Part shown: positions 27,878-37,113 of the stretch, one piece after another
Layout of the letters: every line of letters begins with the position of its first letter
Numbering within the stretch: the stretch's first letter is position 1
Source: Cyanobacteria bacterium UBA2855
GTDB lineage: Bacteria; Cyanobacteriota; Vampirovibrionia; Gastranaerophilales; Gastranaerophilaceae
DNA length: 39,364 bases
NCBI GenBank assembly: GCA_002350725.1
Contig: DEFJ01000007.1
Location: 1-39,364 of the forward strand
Direction of reading: 5' to 3'
Notes under the pieces: model-generated
Seen by the model: only the letters and a program-made list of their open reading frames with translations
Told to the model about the DNA's origin: nothing
Databases searched by the model: none
Position numbers and translations under genes: made by a program

Positions 27878-29080
27878 ATGAAAATAGATTGGAAATCAAA
27901 ACAAACCAAAGTTATTGCGATTTTAATTGCTGTAATTTTAATACCTATTATTTTTAATCAGGCAAAAACACTCATTATAGGATTAATGACCTCATATATG
28001 ATGTCTCAGCCTAAAACAGTTGAAGTTGCAAATCCTGTTTCAAAGGAGATTTATCCTACATATAGCACAACAGGGCGTATTGAAGCGCAGAAATCAGTTG
28101 ATGTAATAGCCCGCGTCAGCGGTTGGCTGCAGGAAAGATACTTCCAAGAGGGTGACACAGTTAAAAAAGGGCAAAAATTATTCTTAATCGAACCTGATGA
28201 ATACGCTCTGGCGGCACAAACAGCAAGAGCCCGAGTTAACGAAAATTCTGCGGTTTATAATAATTCCGAAATAGACCTAAAACGTGCTCAACAATTATTG
28301 AAAGATGATTTGGTCAGCCGCGAATATTATGATAATGCACTTACAGAAAGAAATAAAAACAGAGCAGCTTTAGATGGTGCCGTTTCTGATATGCATAAAG
28401 CAAACCTAAACTTAAGTTATACAAATATAACGTCCCCTATGAATGGAAGAATTGGCAAAGCAAATGTTTCCGTCGGGAATTACGTTACTCCGTCAACAGG
28501 CGTTATTGCTCAAATTTATACAACCAATCCGATGAAAGTAACTTTCCCGTTAAAAAGCAGTGACTTCATTGAGCTTAAAAGATATTTTAAAGACAACATG
28601 GACAAAAACCCTGGAGATGACAGTACCGTATCTGTATTGTTAGGACTTTCTGACGGATCAACCTATGAAAAAGAAGGTAAAATTGAATTTGTAGACAACA
28701 AAGTTGATGAAAACACCGGTACCGTAACCATGAGAGCCGTATTCGAGAACCCTGACGAGCTTTTGGTTCCGGGAGATTATGTTAAAGTAACAATAAGAGT
28801 TAATCACCCTTATAAGGTTATGCTTATTCCGCAATCTGCAACCAAAACAGATGTTGGAACAGGTTATTATGTTTGGGCAATAAAAGATGGAAAAGCTGTT
28901 AAAAAAGATATCGTTGTAAATGAAAACTATGAAAACAACTGGATAGTAGAAAGCGGACTATCATACGATGATATAGTTGTTATGAAAGGTATTCAGGATA
29001 TTTATAAATCCGGTCAGGCTGTTAAAGCAATCCCTTATAAAGAAGATAAAACTGCAAAGAAAAATAAAACCGGCAAATAA
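27878..29080 (+). CDS. RND efflux periplasmic adaptor (membrane fusion protein, AcrA/MexA-like)
   Basis: This 400-residue adaptor joins an inner-membrane RND pump to an outer-membrane channel. A single N-terminal membrane anchor lies at residues about 12-30. The lipoyl-like half-motif (VIARVSGWLQERYFQEGDTV) is near residues 72-91, followed by a helical hairpin (about 105-165), the second lipoyl half (with TSPMNGRIGKANVSVG) and a beta-barrel/membrane-proximal domain. There is no lipobox cysteine, so it is membrane-anchored rather than a lipoprotein. It is the first gene of a three-gene operon with its own promoter. The substrates cannot be told. Confidence 0.94.
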   Translation: MKIDWKSKQTKVIAILIAVILIPIIFNQAKTLIIGLMTSYMMSQPKTVEVANPVSKEIYPTYSTTGRIEAQKSVDVIARVSGWLQERYFQEGDTVKKGQKLFLIEPDEYALAAQTARARVNENSAVYNNSEIDLKRAQQLLKDDLVSREYYDNALTERNKNRAALDGAVSDMHKANLNLSYTNITSPMNGRIGKANVSVGNYVTPSTGVIAQIYTTNPMKVTFPLKSSDFIELKRYFKDNMDKNPGDDSTVSVLLGLSDGSTYEKEGKIEFVDNKVDENTGTVTMRAVFENPDELLVPGDYVKVTIRVNHPYKVMLIPQSATKTDVGTGYYVWAIKDGKAVKKDIVVNENYENNWIVESGLSYDDIVVMKGIQDIYKSGQAVKAIPYKEDKTAKKNKTGK

Positions 29081-29150
29081 GTTATAAATTTTCAATCTAA
29101 CCAAAAAATACAGTTTTTAAATATATAAAGTTAAATATAAAGGAAAAAGA

Positions 29151-32100
29151 ATGGCAATAAATAAGAAAGATTTGTATTTTTTCATAAAAAAACCGAGATT
29201 TGCGGTTGTAATATCGACTTTAATAGTAATTCTCGGGTTACTTTCGTTGTTTGGACTACAACAAGAAAAGTATCCTAATATTACACCGCCACAGGTTACA
29301 ATAACAGCAAGTTATCCGGGCGCAAGTGCAGCGGTTATAGAATCTTCCATTGCTTCGCTTTTGGAATCTCAACTTAACGGTGTTCAGGATATGATTTATA
29401 TGTCCTCAACAAGTTATGACAACGCTTATAATTTGACTATATATTTTAAAACAGGAACAGATAATGATGTAAACCTGATGAATGTTCAAAACAAACTTCA
29501 ACAGGTTCAATCCCTTTTGCCTCAAGAGGTTGTACAGCAAGGTATTACAGCCGAAAATAAAGTAGGCGGAGCCGGTGCTATTATCTTAAATCTTGCCTCG
29601 GAAAATGATTCTTGGAACCAATTGGATTTGACAAACTATGCAAACATCTACGTTAAAGATGCAATAAAGAGAATTAATGGAGTCGGTTCTGTTAATGTAT
29701 TCGGTGCAGACGATTATAGTATGCGTATTTGGCTTGATCCTGCAAAACTTGCAAGTTATAAAGTTACAATTTCTGAAATCAGAACCGCTATTCAAAACCA
29801 AAATATCCAACTTTCGGCAGGAGCATTGGGTGATCTTCCTACAGATGCCAATCCGAGTTTAAAGCTATCACTGCTTACAAAAGGCAGACTTCAAACTCCT
29901 GAAGAATTTGGAAATATTATAATTCGTTCTAACTCAGACGGTTCAAAAATCAGACTTAAAGAACTCTCAAGGGTTGAACTCGGTGCAAAATCGTACTCTA
30001 TGTTTGGTATAATTGACGGCAAACCTGCAGCTTTATTGCAAGTAATGCCTTTACCGGGCGCAAATACGGTTGAAATCTGTAACAATATTTATAAAACAAT
30101 AGAGGAGCTTTCGCTAACACTTCCGGATTCTTTAAAACTTGATATTATAATGGATAGCTCAACGTTTATTAATGAATCAATGTCAGAGGTTGAATTTACA
30201 ATTCTTTTAACATCATTAATCGTAATATTAATTATATTTGTATTTTTAGGTGACTTTAAAGCGACATTAATTCCTTGTGTAACTATTCCAGTATCATTAA
30301 TAGGTACATTTATCGCATTAAAGGCATTAGGGATGTCATTAAACCTGTTAACGTTATTTGCCCTTGTACTTGCGGTAGCGGTTGTTGTTGATGATGCGAT
30401 TGTCGTAATAGAAAATGTAAAACGCCACATTGAAGAAGGTAAATCTGCTCTTGAAGCTACTCAAATTACAATGGGTGAAGTTGGAGGTTCGTTAATAGCA
30501 ATGGCAGCCGTTCTTATGGCGGTATTTGTTCCGATGTGCTTTATGAGTGGGCTTTCAGGTACAATGTATAAACAATTCGCTGTTTGTATAGCTGTTTCAA
30601 TTGCGGTTTCCGCTATTTGTGCATTGTCCCTCTCACCTGCAATGTGTTCTATATTGTTAAAACCTGCAAAAAAGAAAAAGGACAAGAAACCTTCCCTGCT
30701 AAAAATGGTCGAAGAATATCTTGATATAATTAAAGAATATATAAATAAAGGACTCGCCATTTTTAATGACAAGTTTGATAAATTAACTAATTATTATATA
30801 GAACTGGTCAAAAAGTTTGTTCATAACAAAAAACTGACAATTATTGTATATGTATCCATTGTACTTTTGATGTTAGGGCTATTCAAAGTTATACCAACAG
30901 GATTTATACCCGATGAAGACCAAGGTATGTTAATATCTGTTGTGACTCTCCCGGATGGCGCTTCACTAAACAGAACCGAAGATGTATGTAAGAAATTTAT
31001 TAAAGCCATAGACGGAATAGAGGGGATTGATAAAGACAGAGTTATCGCATTTGGCGGCTTTGGGCCTTCTAATCAGGCAACTATTATTATAATATTAAAA
31101 GAATGGGGAGAAAGGCAAGTCGGACTTATCGATTGGGTAGTTCGTACGGTGAAGGGCAAACAGACAGACCTTTCTCACAATGGTATTTTAACTGAGATAT
31201 ATAAACGTACCGCAGATATCACTGAAGCCTCAATATTTACGCTTTCTCCACCGGCAATAGACGGTTTGGGTATGGCCGGAGGTTTTGAATATCAGCTTAT
31301 GTCAACAGGTAATGCAAGCGTTCAAGATCTTGCCGCATTTGCAAACGAATTTATCGCAAAAGCAAATCAAGATCCTGCATTACAAAATGTATATACACAA
31401 TTCCAAGCTAATGTTCCACAGTACCAATTGGATATCGATTATGAAAAGGCTCTTGCTCAAGGTGTTGATATATATGAACTTCATAATACATTAGCATCAA
31501 CATTATCATACGCTTACATTAATGACTTTAACAAACTTGGCAGAGTATTTAAAGTATTTATGCAGGCAGAAGGCGACTACAGAAACAAAATTGAAGATTT
31601 GCAGAAAATATTTGTTATGAATAAAAATGGACAACCTGTACCTATTATGACGATGATTACACCAAAGCAAACCGTTGGTGCGGTTTCTATTACAAGGTTT
31701 AATCAATTCCGTTCGGCACAAATACAGGGTGCACCGGCAAGCGGCAAGTCTTCAGGTGACGCAATGAAAGCTATGATAAATTTATCAAAGAAAAACTTAC
31801 CGCATGATTACACATTTGCTTGGTCAGGAACATCCTTACAAGAACAGGAATCTTCCGGTCAAACAGGTTTAGTTGTAGGCTTTGCTTTGTTGTTTGTTTA
31901 CCTGTTCCTGGTAGCACTATATGAAAGCTGGATGATACCGGTTGCAGTACTTTTAATTTCTCCGGTAGCATTAGTCGGTGCATTAATCTTCCAGTTAATG
32001 ATGGGACAAGCTTTGGATTTGTATTCACAAGTAGGCCTTATCACTTTGATTGGTTTGGCTGCAAAACAATCTATTTTGATTGTAGAATTTGCCAAAGAAG

Positions 32101-32393
32101 AACATGAAGCAAATGGCTTAAATATATATGATGCCGCAATCAAAGCATCACTTTTAAGATTTAGAGCAATTATGATGACGGAAGCTGCATTTATCTTAGG
32201 TATTTTGCCATTATTATTTGCAACAGGAGCCGGTGCAAACAGCCGTATTTCGGTTGGTTCTACCGTAATCGGCGGTATGATTGTTGCGGCTACCTTGGGT
32301 ACCGTGTTAACTCCGGCATTTTATGTAATAGTTCAAGAAACAATTGATAAATATTTTAATAGTAAACAAGAGAGTGAGGATTATGAAATTTAA
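29151..32393 (+). CDS. RND multidrug efflux permease (AcrB/HAE1 family)
   Basis: This 1080-residue inner-membrane, proton-driven trimeric pump has the two-repeat RND layout: TM1 near residue 15-35, a large periplasmic loop, TM2-6, a second periplasmic loop and TM8-12. The proton-relay aspartates are in AVVVDDAIVVIENV (D414/D415, equal to AcrB D407/D408). The TM10 lysine is K972 in AAKQSILIVEFAKEE (AcrB K940). A Lys-rich cytoplasmic linker (KPAKKKKDKKPSLL) plus helix between the halves is a little longer than usual. An AAGGA ribosome site precedes the start. It overlaps the TolC gene by 11 bp. Confidence 0.96.
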   Translation: MAINKKDLYFFIKKPRFAVVISTLIVILGLLSLFGLQQEKYPNITPPQVTITASYPGASAAVIESSIASLLESQLNGVQDMIYMSSTSYDNAYNLTIYFKTGTDNDVNLMNVQNKLQQVQSLLPQEVVQQGITAENKVGGAGAIILNLASENDSWNQLDLTNYANIYVKDAIKRINGVGSVNVFGADDYSMRIWLDPAKLASYKVTISEIRTAIQNQNIQLSAGALGDLPTDANPSLKLSLLTKGRLQTPEEFGNIIIRSNSDGSKIRLKELSRVELGAKSYSMFGIIDGKPAALLQVMPLPGANTVEICNNIYKTIEELSLTLPDSLKLDIIMDSSTFINESMSEVEFTILLTSLIVILIIFVFLGDFKATLIPCVTIPVSLIGTFIALKALGMSLNLLTLFALVLAVAVVVDDAIVVIENVKRHIEEGKSALEATQITMGEVGGSLIAMAAVLMAVFVPMCFMSGLSGTMYKQFAVCIAVSIAVSAICALSLSPAMCSILLKPAKKKKDKKPSLLKMVEEYLDIIKEYINKGLAIFNDKFDKLTNYYIELVKKFVHNKKLTIIVYVSIVLLMLGLFKVIPTGFIPDEDQGMLISVVTLPDGASLNRTEDVCKKFIKAIDGIEGIDKDRVIAFGGFGPSNQATIIIILKEWGERQVGLIDWVVRTVKGKQTDLSHNGILTEIYKRTADITEASIFTLSPPAIDGLGMAGGFEYQLMSTGNASVQDLAAFANEFIAKANQDPALQNVYTQFQANVPQYQLDIDYEKALAQGVDIYELHNTLASTLSYAYINDFNKLGRVFKVFMQAEGDYRNKIEDLQKIFVMNKNGQPVPIMTMITPKQTVGAVSITRFNQFRSAQIQGAPASGKSSGDAMKAMINLSKKNLPHDYTFAWSGTSLQEQESSGQTGLVVGFALLFVYLFLVALYESWMIPVAVLLISPVALVGALIFQLMMGQALDLYSQVGLITLIGLAAKQSILIVEFAKEEHEANGLNIYDAAIKASLLRFRAIMMTEAAFILGILPLLFATGAGANSRISVGSTVIGGMIVAATLGTVLTPAFYVIVQETIDKYFNSKQESEDYEI

Positions 32394-33768
32394 ACGATTA
32401 ATAACTCTGATATGCATATTATCACTAACGGTAGGAACGGCTTTTGCCATTCAAGATAATAATAATAATACACAACAAAATATTAAATATACAAATGAGG
32501 TACACTCCGTATTTTCATTGGAAGATTGTATAAAAGTAGCAATTGCCAATAATCCGGATATTAGAGCATCAATATACAATGAACAGGCATTTAAATCAAA
32601 AATCGGCCAAGCCTGGGCAAATTACTTTCCGACACTAAACGGTGGCGTACAATTTTCAAGATCCGGAAATAAATATTCTCATGCCAAGAATTTACCTTAC
32701 GGATACAGAAGTATGTACACGTCAATGGGATATGTTCCAACTATTTCTGCTGACATGCTGCTTTTTGATTTCGGAAAAACCAAAGCAAATGCCGACATGG
32801 CAAAAAACTTGTATTTGGCAAGCAAAGAAAATACCAAAGAAAACATAAACACTATAATTTATAGTATAAAATATGCATATTTCAATATTTTATTTGCACA
32901 AGCTCAAATTAAAGTATATGAAGATACAGTAAAAGACTATCAACTACAATTAAATCAAGCTTGGAGTTTTTACAAACTGGGGAAAAAAGCAAAATTAGAT
33001 GTTGTAACTGCGGACTATAATTTGGGTAAAGCTAAATTAAATCTTGTAAAAGCAAGAAACATTTTAGAGGTAGCTCGAGCAGAACTATCCAGAGTAATGG
33101 GATTACCTGACTATACAAATTACGAATTATCTGATGACTTAAACTTGAACGCAATTGACCTTACTGCAGAAAATGCAATAAAAATGGCAATGGATGTTCG
33201 TCCTGAATTAATCTCCGCAGAAAAGAGTGCTAAAGCCGCAAAAATGAATTTACGCGCAGCAAGAAGAGAATTTGCGCCTAACTTGGGTGCATTTGGCAGT
33301 TTTGCTTATGGACTCGGAAATGATTATAATATAAGATCAACACAATTTGGTGTTGGCTTAAATTATAGTGCGCTTAATATTTTGCAAACTAAAAAGCAAA
33401 TTGATGAGGCCAAAGCTGAATATCAAAAGAGTATAGCACAATATGACAGCATAAAAGATTCTGTATATTTTAATGTAAAAAAGGCTTATTTAGATTTACA
33501 AACTGATAGGGAATCTATAATTATTGCAAAATTAGCACTTGATCAGGCTAAAGAACAATACAGACAAGTAACCGGAAGATACAAAGCCGGTGTAGGTGAC
33601 GCAATAGAATTAAAAGATGGTGAAAATACATATCTTAACGCAAGACTTGATTTTTATAATACCATCCTAAACTATAACGTATCATTTGCAAATCTGGAAA
33701 AAGAAATTGGAGTTCCTATAAAATTCTCTGAAGATTTGATAATAAAAATCAATCCATCAGAACTATAG
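32383..33768 (+). CDS. TolC-family outer-membrane efflux channel
   Basis: This 461-residue protein completes the tripartite pump. A signal peptide (residues 1-22, ending TAFA) is followed by two OEP repeats rich in long amphipathic helices, for example SIKYAYFNILFAQAQIKV and, in the second repeat, SVYFNVKKAYLDLQTDRES. The start chosen is ATG 32383, because it begins the signal peptide MKFKRLITLICI. The longer frame from 32344 would place extra residues before it and overlap the pump gene more. The 11-bp overlap with the permease indicates translational coupling. Unlike the TpsB and autotransporter barrels in this window, it has no lysine-rich tail. Confidence 0.93.
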   Translation: MKFKRLITLICILSLTVGTAFAIQDNNNNTQQNIKYTNEVHSVFSLEDCIKVAIANNPDIRASIYNEQAFKSKIGQAWANYFPTLNGGVQFSRSGNKYSHAKNLPYGYRSMYTSMGYVPTISADMLLFDFGKTKANADMAKNLYLASKENTKENINTIIYSIKYAYFNILFAQAQIKVYEDTVKDYQLQLNQAWSFYKLGKKAKLDVVTADYNLGKAKLNLVKARNILEVARAELSRVMGLPDYTNYELSDDLNLNAIDLTAENAIKMAMDVRPELISAEKSAKAAKMNLRAARREFAPNLGAFGSFAYGLGNDYNIRSTQFGVGLNYSALNILQTKKQIDEAKAEYQKSIAQYDSIKDSVYFNVKKAYLDLQTDRESIIIAKLALDQAKEQYRQVTGRYKAGVGDAIELKDGENTYLNARLDFYNTILNYNVSFANLEKEIGVPIKFSEDLIIKINPSEL

Positions 33769-33790
33769 TGGCATACTTTAAGAATTTCAG

Positions 33791-34633
33791 ATGTATATGG
33801 CAAAATTTGATTTACACCTACATTCGAATAATTCTGACGGAAGTGATACTCCGCAAGAGCTTTTGAATAAAGTCCTTGGTGCTCACATGGAAATTTATGC
33901 ACTAACAGACCACGACACCGTTGCAGGGATTTCGATAATGAGAAGTATCGTACCGCCAGATGTAAAATTTATTCCCGGAATTGAGCTTACGAGTAAAGCA
34001 AAGGGTATCAAATGCCACATTTTAGGTTACAACATTGACGAAAACAATTCTACACTGCTTGAGTTGATTGAAAAAGGTAAGCAGCTCCGTAAAAGAAAAC
34101 TTGAAACAAGAATTAAATATTTAAAAGATGCTTGGGGCATCGAATTGACTAAAGAAGAATTGGATTGGCTTAAATCAAGAAAAAGTGTTGTAAAAACCCA
34201 TCTCGCAAACGTCTTGGTTAATAGAGGGCTTGCAAATGATAATATTGAAGCTATGAAAAAATATTTAGACGATTGTCAAACCGGTAATACTCGTTTTGAC
34301 GGGGAAGAGGCAATAAACACAATTAAAATATCCGGAGGAATTCCTGTTTGGGCGCACCCATTGGGCGGTGAGGGAGAAGAACATCTTGAAAAAGAAGAAT
34401 TTCTATCAAGATTAAAAACAATGATTAACTGTGGCATACAGGGACTTGAATGCTATTATTCAAGGTATAATAATTCGGAAATAGAATTTTTAAAAGACTG
34501 CGCAAATAAAAATGGTCTGTACATCACAGGCGGCAGCGACTATCACGGCAAAAACAAAACCGTAATACTCGGACAATTGAACATAAATAGAACCCCCGTT
34601 GATTCAAAAGAATTAAATATTTTAAGCCAATAG
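33791..34633 (+). CDS. PHP-domain metal-dependent phosphoesterase (YciV/TrpH-like)
   Basis: This 280-residue enzyme has the PHP metal-binding motifs: H9-x-H11 in FDLHLHSNNSDG, D40-H41-D42 in LTDHDTVAG, E65 in PGIELTS, a later AHP motif (about residue 192) and GSDYHG near residue 247. The length and motif order match the YciV/TrpH subgroup, some of which remove phosphate from 3',5'-nucleoside bisphosphates or trim RNA 5' ends; the exact reaction here is inference. It starts 22 bp after the TolC stop, so it is probably on the efflux transcript, although its function has no obvious link. ATG 33791 and 33797 are both possible starts and neither has a good ribosome site. Confidence 0.9.
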   Translation: MYMAKFDLHLHSNNSDGSDTPQELLNKVLGAHMEIYALTDHDTVAGISIMRSIVPPDVKFIPGIELTSKAKGIKCHILGYNIDENNSTLLELIEKGKQLRKRKLETRIKYLKDAWGIELTKEELDWLKSRKSVVKTHLANVLVNRGLANDNIEAMKKYLDDCQTGNTRFDGEEAINTIKISGGIPVWAHPLGGEGEEHLEKEEFLSRLKTMINCGIQGLECYYSRYNNSEIEFLKDCANKNGLYITGGSDYHGKNKTVILGQLNINRTPVDSKELNILSQ

Positions 34634-34883
34634 TTTAACTAGTGTTCATAGCTAACATAATAAAGAAAAGACTACTGCAGTAAAAACTGCTTTATCTGTT
34701 CTTTCTGTTTTAGATAAAGATTGAATTTTCTTCAAAATTCTCTATTTACAAATTTCCGCACACAAAAATAATCGTTTACAAGCTCACGAGGATTGCCATA
34801 AACAGTAGGTGACTTCGTATACATATTATTACTATTATGAATATGATATTGATTATTTATTCATAATAGCAATCAAATATTTA
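34634..34883. other. Intergenic region with adjacent stem-loops between convergent genes
   Basis: There is no gene. Three nearly contiguous perfect small stems occur: GCAGT-aaaa-ACTGC (34677-34690), TTTATCT/AGATAAA (34691-34718) and GAATTTT-cttc-AAAATTC (34723-34740). They are followed by a longer inverted repeat at 34832-34869. They could be terminators, a small structured RNA, or chance in AT-rich DNA. Confidence 0.4.
34832..34869. terminator. Inverted repeat, possible bidirectional terminator
   Basis: CTATTATGAATA (34832-34843) and TATTCATAATAG (34858-34869) form a perfect 12-bp stem around a 14-nt loop, 15 bp beyond the stop of the minus-strand gene and between convergent genes. T-runs on both sides are short, so terminator function is uncertain. 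Confidence 0.4.
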
Positions 34884-35909
34884 TTAATATGTAAACTGAT
34901 AAGTACGTCCTTGCTTTTTAATAGTAAATTGCAACGGCTTTGGATCTTCCTTAAATTTCATACAAAGTATTCTCATTGAAGAATTTGCCTTTAAGTCATA
35001 GTTTTCAGGCAAGGAATGAGCATATCTTGAAGCTTCTTTAATAACCATTCCAAGTCTTACATTGTTTGCAACCGTAAAGCCTAATGACAAACCGCCTGTT
35101 GCAACAGCAAGAGGAACACCCAAATTATCAGCAACATCTAATCTGTCCAAGTCTACAAATGTTGATGTTGTAATATCTTTTAGTGCTGCAAGTCTTTCTG
35201 AGTATACTTTTTCTACTTTTATATCGTAATTTGAATTGTTTTTAACAATATATTCAAAGGCATGAACATATTTATTTTCCTTGTTCTTTAAACGATATTC
35301 ATTAACGGTTACCGTAACATTAGCCTCGGGATTATTAAAGGTTTCCGAATCAATACATGTTAAATTAATCGGATCTTTATCCTCAGAATACGGAATAGCA
35401 GATGTTTTGTCATTACCTTTTGACAATTTATCATTTAATTTATTCATACCCTTTTTAAGAGGCTTTAAACCATCCGGAAGAGTAAATAAACCATCTAATG
35501 CTCCGGATCTTGCATAATCTATAAAATCAAACTTATATTCTTTATAAGCTTCTTTATCCTCTAGCATTTCATATCTGTAATTTTGACTTTTAAAGAAATC
35601 TGTAATGCCATTATTATTTTTGTCATATTCAGCATCAGTAACAATATATACATCCGTATCATTCAAAGCAGGATAGAATTTTAAGTAATAGTGTTCATTA
35701 TCGTATGTAGCGTAGTATGCAGTTTTTGCAAGCTTCTTCACCTCGATTTCTCTACTTAAAATATTATCCACAACAGGAACAACAGATCGTATATTTTGGT
35801 CTTTTATTCTGTATGCATGATAGTCCTTAATCATGCCAGCGGCATTTGCTGTTGCCGAGAAAATTATAATTGATGATAATACACAAATACCTCTTAACAT
35901 TTTTTTCAT
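34884..35909 (-). CDS. Exported protein of unknown function (341 aa)
   Basis: I do not recognise a family. A clear signal peptide (residues 1-23, ending ANA-AG) predicts a periplasmic or surface location. The N-terminal part has alternating charged and aromatic beta-like segments (YYATYDNEHYYLKFYPAL). A DKNNNGITDFF segment resembles a calcium-binding Asp/Asn loop. The middle is a Lys-rich region with KPLKKGMNKLNDKLSKGNDK, and the C-terminal half has a beta-rich domain plus a glycine-rich hydrophobic stretch (about 260-285) that could be a short membrane segment. It starts one base after the stop of the AI-2E-family gene, with AGGAG 10 nt before its ATG, so the two are translated from one message and may work together. 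Confidence 0.8.
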   Translation of the reverse strand: MKKMLRGICVLSSIIIFSATANAAGMIKDYHAYRIKDQNIRSVVPVVDNILSREIEVKKLAKTAYYATYDNEHYYLKFYPALNDTDVYIVTDAEYDKNNNGITDFFKSQNYRYEMLEDKEAYKEYKFDFIDYARSGALDGLFTLPDGLKPLKKGMNKLNDKLSKGNDKTSAIPYSEDKDPINLTCIDSETFNNPEANVTVTVNEYRLKNKENKYVHAFEYIVKNNSNYDIKVEKVYSERLAALKDITTSTFVDLDRLDVADNLGVPLAVATGGLSLGFTVANNVRLGMVIKEASRYAHSLPENYDLKANSSMRILCMKFKEDPKPLQFTIKKQGRTYQFTY

Positions 35910-35910
35910 A

Positions 35911-36975
35911 CTAATTTTTCTCCTTTGTTATTAATTCAACATTTTCTTCTTTACCTTTTATGTTTTTCACATATAATTCATCAAGCAGAACACAAATTGT
36001 TGCCGCCATTGCAGGCCCGAAAAGGACACCGATAAAACCAAAATATTTTCCGCCTAAAATTAATGACAAGAAAATAATTGTTGGATGTAAATTCATTAAT
36101 TTACTGAATGCATAAGGTCTAACTAAATTATTTTCTACAAGTTGTGCTAAAACCATAACAATAAGCGTTGTAATAAGTACTTTCGCACCAAATTCATAAA
36201 CACCTATTAAACAAATTACAATTGCAATAGCAGGTCCCACAACCGGGATTATGTCCAAAATTGCAGCTATTATCGCAATAGAAATTGCATAAGGGTTTTG
36301 CAAAATTAATAAACCGACTGCATTTACAACAAAAACACTTAACACAGCCATAGTTTGAGCAAATACATATCCACCCATTTTTGAGGATATACTGTCAATA
36401 ATTTCCTCAGTTCTATCCTTTATATTTAACGGAAAATATTTCAAAACAGTTTCTTTAATATTCTTTTTATCCTGCATAAAGAAAAACAAAAAGATTAAAC
36501 CCGTTAAACAATATGCAAAACTTGAGCCCATGCCTTTTATTAACCCTGCAACATAATCTATTGCACCTTCAGTAGAATTTGCCATAGAAGCAGTAATTCC
36601 GTCAATATCTATTTTTGTTATGCCCATTGTTTGGAATATAACACTACCCTTAACGGCTTCATTTAAATTTTTAACATAATTAGGATATTCTTTAATTAAT
36701 TCACTAATTTGGTATGCACCTAACATAAATATAAATGTCAGTAATAACGCTAATATTGACAATGCGCCAAACAATACAATACATGCTGCTGCAGCTCTTG
36801 GCATTTTCTTTTCTAATTTATCAACAATAGGATTCAATGAGCAAGCAAATACTAACGAAATGAATAGCATCATTGCTACATCGACATTTGTGAACATGAA
36901 AAATAAACAAAGAACAATAAAGAACCAAAAAAGGATTGTATTAATTGGAATTTCGTTGTTGAATAATTTTATCAT
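35911..36975 (-). CDS. AI-2E family transporter (PF01594-type permease)
   Basis: This 354-residue polytopic inner-membrane protein has the AI-2E/UPF0118 layout: paired N-terminal TMs (about 12-85), a soluble loop (about 90-150), then a cluster of TMs that includes the typical DIIPVVGPAIA motif and a final region with LHPTIIFLSLILGGKYFGFIGVLFGP. Members carry diverse cargo, including autoinducer-2 efflux and sodium-proton exchange, so no substrate is assigned. The ribosome site AGGGGG lies just before the ATG, and a good promoter is upstream. It is the first gene of a two-gene unit with the exported protein at 34884-35909. Confidence 0.92.
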   Translation of the reverse strand: MIKLFNNEIPINTILFWFFIVLCLFFMFTNVDVAMMLFISLVFACSLNPIVDKLEKKMPRAAAACIVLFGALSILALLLTFIFMLGAYQISELIKEYPNYVKNLNEAVKGSVIFQTMGITKIDIDGITASMANSTEGAIDYVAGLIKGMGSSFAYCLTGLIFLFFFMQDKKNIKETVLKYFPLNIKDRTEEIIDSISSKMGGYVFAQTMAVLSVFVVNAVGLLILQNPYAISIAIIAAILDIIPVVGPAIAIVICLIGVYEFGAKVLITTLIVMVLAQLVENNLVRPYAFSKLMNLHPTIIFLSLILGGKYFGFIGVLFGPAMAATICVLLDELYVKNIKGKEENVELITKEKN

Positions 36976-37009
36976 ATTTCCCCCTATAACATTTTATAAA
37001 GATAGAATA

Positions 37010-37038
37010 ATTATATACAAAATCGGATTAGTATTCAA
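37010..37038 (-). promoter_or_regulatory. Promoter of the AI-2E transporter unit
   Basis: On the minus strand TTGAAT (37038-37033), a 17-bp spacer and a perfect TATAAT (37015-37010) lie 35 bp before the AI-2E-family start codon. The -35 matches at four of six positions. Confidence 0.6.
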
Positions 37039-37113
37039 TTATTTTTATGAAAAAATTTATATTTTTTCATTTAATTTATTTCATAAATTCCCAATAGAGT
37101 CCATAGAAAGTTT

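Noticed and set aside
32344..32382. Upstream start for the TolC-like protein
   Set aside because: It would add residues before a clear signal peptide and deepen the overlap with the pump gene. ATG 32383 fits better.
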